From Desulfobacterales bacterium (lineage in GTDB: Bacteria > Desulfobacterota > Desulfobacteria > Desulfobacterales > Desulfosalsimonadaceae), in the NCBI GenBank assembly GCA_007134875.1, contig SLJY01000169.1:1-35768 (forward strand): a DNA stretch of 35,768 nucleotides, given 5' to 3'. Made by a program: the position numbers and the translations under genes. Shown one piece after another: positions 31,425 through 35,768 of the stretch. Positions within the stretch are counted from its first letter, which is position 1. Every line of letters starts with the position of its first letter. Below the pieces are notes generated by a model that was not told the DNA's origin, ran no database searches, and saw nothing but the letters and a program-made list of their open reading frames with translations.

Positions 31425-34160
31425 ATGAACCAGCAGGCAGTCAGGCATTCCATCAAAGATGACGTTGAGCAGCTCGCGGAACAGTTTATCATGGCCGATC
31501 TCTCGGATGCGGGCGTTGTGGAAGAGCTGGTCCGCGCATTCGGAGCTATCGCCGCAAAAATTGAAGAGCCCTTTCCCCGAACGTCCTCATCGGTTCGTAC
31601 GGTGGCTGCCGCCCTGGAACAGGTTGCCGCTTCCGGCGGCCCCCCGGGGGAGGCAGACCTGCGGGCCGCCGAAAAGGTCCTGACGGCGATCCAGGCGCTC
31701 ATCGACCGCGATGCCGACGAGAGCGAACTCGATCTTCCGGGATCCGCGCCGGCAGATGACGCCGCGCCATCCGGCGGGGGCTTGGGAAGCGGCGGCACTG
31801 CGGTCGACGATTCCGTGAAGCCCGCCGCCGCCGGATTTGCCTCCGGCGTGGACGAGGATATCCTGGACGAGTACCTGGCCCATCAGGAAACGGTCATCGG
31901 TGAGATCGAGGAACTGATCCTGGAGTATGAGCGGCATCCGGATGCCCAGATTTTAAAAGAACTCAAGCGTTATCTGCATACGGCCAAGGGCGAGGCCGGC
32001 GTTGTGGGACTCAACGCGGTCGAGCGGGTCTGTCACCAGGTGGAGGATTATATCCAGGACGGCGGGGAAAGCCTGGATGCGGACCCTCTGCTGGAGTTCA
32101 AAGACTGGTTCGACCAGACCATCGCGGCCATCAAGAACCGCTCACCCCTGCCGCTATCTGAAACACTCATGGCAGCGCTTCGTCAGGAAGTCGCATTCAA
32201 TGGTTTTCCGGCGCCTTCCGGGCCGGATGCCCACCCGGAACCGGAACCGGAACCGGATATGGACGCAGGCGATCCGGCCGCGGAGGATGCTGCGTCAAAA
32301 CGCCCGGGCGACACACCTGTTTCGCCGGTAAAAGCGGAAAAAGAACCGGAGGCGGACACGCACGGCCGGGAGGATGCCGATACGGCGGAAGAAGAGGCGG
32401 AGTCCCTTTTGACCCCGGTTATGATCGAAGATCCCGAAATAACGGCGGACTTTGTCTCGGAAACCATCGAGCATTTCGAAGTGTCCGACGAGAATCTTTT
32501 AACCCTGGAAAACGACCCGGAAAACGAGGAGGCCATCGCGTCCATATTCCGGGCATTTCATACCATCAAGGGAACCACATCCTTTTTGGGGCTGACCCCC
32601 ATCGCCAGGCTGGCACATGTTGCGGAAAATCTCCTGGACGAAGTGCGCAAGAAGCGGCTTTCCTTTGAGGGGGCCGTGGTGGACGCAACGTTCAACGCCC
32701 TTGACCTGCTTAAAAAAATGACCCGGCAGCTTGAAACGGCCCTTGGAACAGGCGACATGTTCATCCCGGACAACGACCTGCCGGATGTGTTTCTCCAGCT
32801 GAAAGACGCCCTGGCCGGCGGGTCGGGGCCGGCAGCGGGCGGAGGTCAGGCGGCAGCCGGAAAGCGGTCGGAAAGCCGGCAGCCGGAAAGTAATGCCTGG
32901 CAAAGTGCGTCGCCTTCCGAAAAGCCGCCGGAGGATAAGGTGCAGTCCGCCAATGATCAGGCGCCATCCGGAAACGGTATCGGCAAGACTGTCAAGCAGA
33001 CCATGAAGATCGACGCGGACCGGATCGACCTGCTGCTCGAGACCATCGGCGAGTTGGTGATCGTGGAGTCCATCGTCAACCAGGAAGCCGCGATGCGCAG
33101 CGGCGAAGGCTCCGGGGAACTGGAGCGGAACCTGGCCCAGCTTACCAAGATCACCCGGAGCCTCCAGGACATGGGGATGTCCATGCGGCTGATCCCCATT
33201 GACAACACCTTCCGGAAAATGGGCCGGCTGGTCCGGGACCTGGCAAAAAAATCGGGAAAGAAGATCGAGCTCTCCATGGAAGGCCGGGAGACCGAGCTGG
33301 ACAAGGGAATGGTTGAAAAACTGGGGGATCCTTTGGTCCATATGATCCGAAACGCCGTGGATCACGGCATCGAACCGACGCCGGAGGACCGGACTGCCGC
33401 AGGAAAGAATTCCGTGGGGCAGATCGTTCTGAAGGCTTTCCACCAGGGGGGCGGGATACATATCGAAATTCGGGACGACGGCCGCGGTCTCGACCGGGAC
33501 GCCATCGCGGCCAAGGCACTGGAGCGCGGGCTGACCACCGGCACCGACAACATGACCGACGAGGAAATCTTTTCTTTGATTTTCGAACCCGGCTTTTCCA
33601 CCGCGGCGAAGATCACCGATGTTTCGGGGCGCGGCGTCGGGATGGACGTCGTGCGGAGCAATATCGAAAGCATGCGGGGCAACGTGCGCATCCGCTCCGA
33701 AAAAGGCAAGGGTTCGGTGTTTACCCTGGTGCTTCCGCTGACCATGGCCATCATCGACGGCATGATCGTGCGGATCGGATCGGAAAGATACATTCTGCCC
33801 CTGCTGTCCATCATCGAATCCTTCAAGCCCACGGAGAAAATGATTTCCACGGTATCCGGACGGGGAGAGACGGTTCCGTTCAGAAGCCGCTTGCTGCCGC
33901 TGTTTCGGCTTTATAAGCTGTTCGGGATAGACGACGCCGAGGCGGATCCCACCCGGGCGCTGGTGGTTGTCATCGAGGACGCCGGCCGCCAGGTGGCGCT
34001 GCTGGTGGATGAGCTTTTGGGGCAGAACCAGACGGTCATCAAAAACCTGGGCGCCGGCCTCCGAGCGGTGGAGGGAATCGCAGGGGCAAGCATCATGGCC
34101 GACGGTAAACCGGGACTGATCATCGATGTCAACGGCCTGGTAAAGCTGGCCACGGCGTGA
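31425..34160 (+). CDS. cheA: Chemotaxis histidine kinase CheA with two Hpt domains
   Basis: This is the central kinase that phosphorylates CheY in response to chemoreceptors. The 911-residue product has an N-terminal helical region, Hpt1 (His185 in KRYLHTAKGEAGVVGL), a Pro/Glu-rich linker (about 265-330), Hpt2 (His379 in FRAFHTIKGTTSFLGL), a dimerisation segment (TMKIDADRIDLLLETIGELVIVESIV), the ATP-binding domain (MIRNAVDHGIEPT; DDGRGLDRDAI; FEPGFSTAAKITDVSGRGVGMDVV) and a C-terminal CheW-like regulatory domain (LPLLSIIESFKPTEKM...QVALLVDELLGQNQTVIKNL). Two complete Hpt domains are unusual for standard CheA (one) and make this about 250 residues longer. Both histidines are intact. ATG 31425 is used; a TTG four codons upstream overlaps the AGGA. 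Confidence 0.93.
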   Translation: MNQQAVRHSIKDDVEQLAEQFIMADLSDAGVVEELVRAFGAIAAKIEEPFPRTSSSVRTVAAALEQVAASGGPPGEADLRAAEKVLTAIQALIDRDADESELDLPGSAPADDAAPSGGGLGSGGTAVDDSVKPAAAGFASGVDEDILDEYLAHQETVIGEIEELILEYERHPDAQILKELKRYLHTAKGEAGVVGLNAVERVCHQVEDYIQDGGESLDADPLLEFKDWFDQTIAAIKNRSPLPLSETLMAALRQEVAFNGFPAPSGPDAHPEPEPEPDMDAGDPAAEDAASKRPGDTPVSPVKAEKEPEADTHGREDADTAEEEAESLLTPVMIEDPEITADFVSETIEHFEVSDENLLTLENDPENEEAIASIFRAFHTIKGTTSFLGLTPIARLAHVAENLLDEVRKKRLSFEGAVVDATFNALDLLKKMTRQLETALGTGDMFIPDNDLPDVFLQLKDALAGGSGPAAGGGQAAAGKRSESRQPESNAWQSASPSEKPPEDKVQSANDQAPSGNGIGKTVKQTMKIDADRIDLLLETIGELVIVESIVNQEAAMRSGEGSGELERNLAQLTKITRSLQDMGMSMRLIPIDNTFRKMGRLVRDLAKKSGKKIELSMEGRETELDKGMVEKLGDPLVHMIRNAVDHGIEPTPEDRTAAGKNSVGQIVLKAFHQGGGIHIEIRDDGRGLDRDAIAAKALERGLTTGTDNMTDEEIFSLIFEPGFSTAAKITDVSGRGVGMDVVRSNIESMRGNVRIRSEKGKGSVFTLVLPLTMAIIDGMIVRIGSERYILPLLSIIESFKPTEKMISTVSGRGETVPFRSRLLPLFRLYKLFGIDDAEADPTRALVVVIEDAGRQVALLVDELLGQNQTVIKNLGAGLRAVEGIAGASIMADGKPGLIIDVNGLVKLATA

Positions 34161-34263
34161 GCAATTTGAACAATTTTTAGATGCAAAACCGGGCAGGACA
34201 GGCTTTTTACCCCGTTAAGCAGAAAGTGGCCGTAATGAAACAAACTTCAGGAAAAACGTCTAC

Positions 34264-34462
34264 ATGAGCGATAAGCTCGCCAGGATCATCAACCCCATCG
34301 ACCCCATCGGGTTCCAGACGAACCTGCTGGCGCTGAACGCCTCGGTGGAAGCGGCCCGGGCCGGCAAGGCCGGCAAGGGGTTCGCCGTGGCGGCCGAAGA
34401 GGTGCGGAACCCGGCCGGAGGTGTATATCTTCCTGGATGAAGACGATTATAAGGATTTTTGA
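34264..34462 (+). pseudogene. Relic of a methyl-accepting chemotaxis protein (signalling tip and C-terminal tail)
   Basis: A 58-codon frame (34264-34440) encodes the highly conserved MCP signalling hairpin: [20 protein letters not shown] then [12 protein letters not shown]. The frame then breaks, and from 34421 a second frame gives [13 protein letters not shown] and TGA, which looks like an MCP C-terminal tail. The N-terminal sensor, membrane helices, HAMP and most of the helical bundle are missing, and a deletion plus frameshift joins the two pieces. A complete MCP is typically over 500 residues. The end abuts the cheR ATG (TGAATG), and AAGGA within the tail serves as the cheR ribosome-binding site, which may explain why this tail remains. 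The first frame has its own AGGA about ten bases before the ATG and might still be translated as a small peptide. Confidence 0.8.
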
Positions 34463-35284
34463 ATGCAGGCACACGCGGACCTTGATAAAAAGACGTTCAG
34501 ACGGTTTGCCGATCTCATCTACCAGGAGGCCGGCATCCATTTGGCGGAGCACAAGCACGCGCTGGTTTCCGCGCGGCTGGGCAAGCGGATGCGGGCGCTG
34601 AAAATCAGCGACTACGATGCTTACTACGACTACGTTCACCGCGATGACAGCCGTACGGAGCTAAGCGCGCTTTTGGACGCCATTTCCACGAACGTCACGT
34701 ATTTTTACCGGGAGCCGGATCATTTCGAAACGCTGGGCGCCGTCGTGAAACAGTGGGCGGATTCCGGTCAGCGGCGGTTCAGGGTGTGGTGCGCGGCCGC
34801 CTCCACGGGCGAAGAGCCCTACACCCTGGCGCTTACCCTGGCGGAGAACATCCCGGATCTCCGGGATGTCAAGATTCTTGCAACCGATATTTCCACATCG
34901 GTTCTCGAGATTGCAGGAAAAGGGGAATACGAGGCCAAAAAGCTTGAAAAAATCGCGAGAAAGCGTATAGATCGGTATTTCAGCCCGATTGCGGAACGGA
35001 GCGGGGCCCGGGTATACAGGGTGAAGCGGGAGATACGGGACATGGTGCATTTTGCCTGGCTTAACCTGTCGACCCCGCCGTTTCCCATGAAAGGTCCCCT
35101 GGACGTGATCTTCTGCCGGAACGTGATGATTTATTTCGACAACGAGGTGCGTCAAAGACTCGTCAACGATATGTACAGGCTGCTCAGGCCGGGGGGATAC
35201 CTGATGGTGGGCCACGCAGAGAGCCTTTCCGGGCTGGCGAGCCAGTTTAAACCCGTGCGGCCGTCAGTCTATATTAAGAAATAG
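34463..35284 (+). CDS. cheR: Chemotaxis receptor methyltransferase CheR
   Basis: This SAM-dependent enzyme methylates glutamates on MCPs for adaptation. The 273-residue product has the helical CheR N-domain (about 1-75; FRRFADLIYQEAGIHLAEHKHALVSARLGKRMRAL), ISTNVTYFYREPDHFETL, and the catalytic fold with motif I (FRVWCAAASTGEEPYTLAL), VKILATDISTSVLEIA and DVIFCRNVMIYFD followed by LLRPGGYLMVGHAES. The ATG follows the TGA of the MCP relic directly, with AAGGA seven bases before it. It is followed by cheD after 12 bases. Confidence 0.95.
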   Translation: MQAHADLDKKTFRRFADLIYQEAGIHLAEHKHALVSARLGKRMRALKISDYDAYYDYVHRDDSRTELSALLDAISTNVTYFYREPDHFETLGAVVKQWADSGQRRFRVWCAAASTGEEPYTLALTLAENIPDLRDVKILATDISTSVLEIAGKGEYEAKKLEKIARKRIDRYFSPIAERSGARVYRVKREIRDMVHFAWLNLSTPPFPMKGPLDVIFCRNVMIYFDNEVRQRLVNDMYRLLRPGGYLMVGHAESLSGLASQFKPVRPSVYIKK

Positions 35285-35296
35285 TCAGGAATTGTT

Positions 35297-35768
35297 ATGT
35301 CACTGGTCGTTGTTGACATTGCCGATATGCGGATTTCGGATAATCCGGGGGATACGCTGGTTACCTACTCCCTGGGTTCCTGCCTGGGGGTAAGCATCTA
35401 CGATCCGGTTATACGGGTGGGCGGCATGATTCACTGCATGCTGCCGCTGTCCAAGGTGGACAAGGAAAAATCCCGTCTCCGGCCCTACATGTTCGTGGAT
35501 ACGGGCATGCAGGACATGCTTGGCCAGCTCTACGAGGCCGGCATGCGCAAGGCCAGGGCTGTCGTGAACGTGGCGGGCGGCAGCCAGGTGCTGGACAGCC
35601 AGGGGATATTCAAGATCGGGGAACGCAATTTCACGGTGCTCCGGAAGATTCTCTGGAAAAACGGGCTTCTCATGAATGTCCAGGAAGTGGGCGGCAACAA
35701 GTCGAGGACGATTTCCCTCGATATCGCCACCGGCCGATTTTCTATCAAATCAGGAGGAAAACTGGTCC
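35297..35768 (+). CDS. cheD: Chemoreceptor glutamine deamidase CheD (partial, runs off right edge)
   Basis: The visible 157 residues show the CheD family pattern: the catalytic cysteine in TYSLGSCLGVSIYD, the catalytic histidine in VGGMIHCMLP, and later VNVAGGSQVL and FKIGERNFTVLRKILWKNGLLM, with GGNKSRTISLDIATGR near the end. CheD deamidates glutamines on MCPs and in some bacteria works with CheC/CheX as a CheY-P-regulated adaptation loop, which fits the CheX-type proteins encoded upstream. The start ATG has AGGA at nine bases. The last few residues lie beyond the window. Confidence 0.93.
   Translation, partial: MSLVVVDIADMRISDNPGDTLVTYSLGSCLGVSIYDPVIRVGGMIHCMLPLSKVDKEKSRLRPYMFVDTGMQDMLGQLYEAGMRKARAVVNVAGGSQVLDSQGIFKIGERNFTVLRKILWKNGLLMNVQEVGGNKSRTISLDIATGRFSIKSGGKLV

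Overview
The window looks like a chromosomal segment of a Gram-negative, motile bacterium of the sulfate-reducer type (Desulfobacterota, Desulfobacterales-like). This is inferred from the high G+C, the type VI secretion (T6SS) lipoprotein and inner-membrane genes, the style of the chemotaxis genes (CheX phosphatases, a CheA with two Hpt domains, a FliK-like/FlhB-like pair) and the many GAAATC-type and palindromic intergenic repeats. No rRNA, tRNA, CRISPR array or complete insertion sequence was seen.

Layout. (1) 1-6930, minus strand: T6SS genes tssJ-tssK-tssL-tssM and a TagF-like gene that runs off the left edge. (2) 7561-15619, minus strand: a solute-binding protein, an unrecognised protein with possible ATP-grasp features, and a three-gene unit encoding a SpoIIE-type phosphatase with a periplasmic sensor, a membrane sensor with no output domain, and a protein in which the same kind of sensor is fused to a major facilitator (MFS) transporter. 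(3) 16022-16903, plus strand: a DMT/EamA permease. (4) 17036-22073: a complete branched-chain amino acid ABC transporter (livK, livH, livM, livG, livF), then a NarL-type histidine kinase and response regulator (22376-24474) closed by an intrinsic terminator. (5) 24836-27563: a single-domain receiver, a PocR-sensor protein carrying only a decayed kinase dimerisation segment, and a FliK-like protein. (6) 27899-35768: an FlhB C-terminal-domain paralogue and a chemotaxis operon (cheY, cheX, a double CheX/CheC-like protein with a degenerate receiver, cheA, a relic of a chemoreceptor, cheR, cheD), with a good sigma-54 promoter candidate before cheY.

The most striking non-coding signal is a family of about 175-bp long-palindrome elements (family A, eleven full, degenerate or deleted copies) with TGA...TCA ends. 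Four copies have perfect 4-bp direct flanks (ACCT, AAAT, ACCA, ATTT), so they behave like miniature inverted-repeat transposable elements. The two arms of individual copies share matching substitutions. A second family (B, two copies of about 145 bp) abuts family A at the same B end in both cases, with A in opposite relative orientations. The elements sit only between genes, including inside the liv, tss and che regions, and supply stop codons to neighbouring genes.

How the genes may work together (inference): the T6SS genes and the sensor/phosphatase unit are neighbours on one strand and may be co-regulated. The two-component pair probably responds to conditions linked to amino-acid uptake by the Liv system. 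The right third forms one chemotaxis signalling module centred on CheA/CheY, with several CheY-P phosphatase-like domains.
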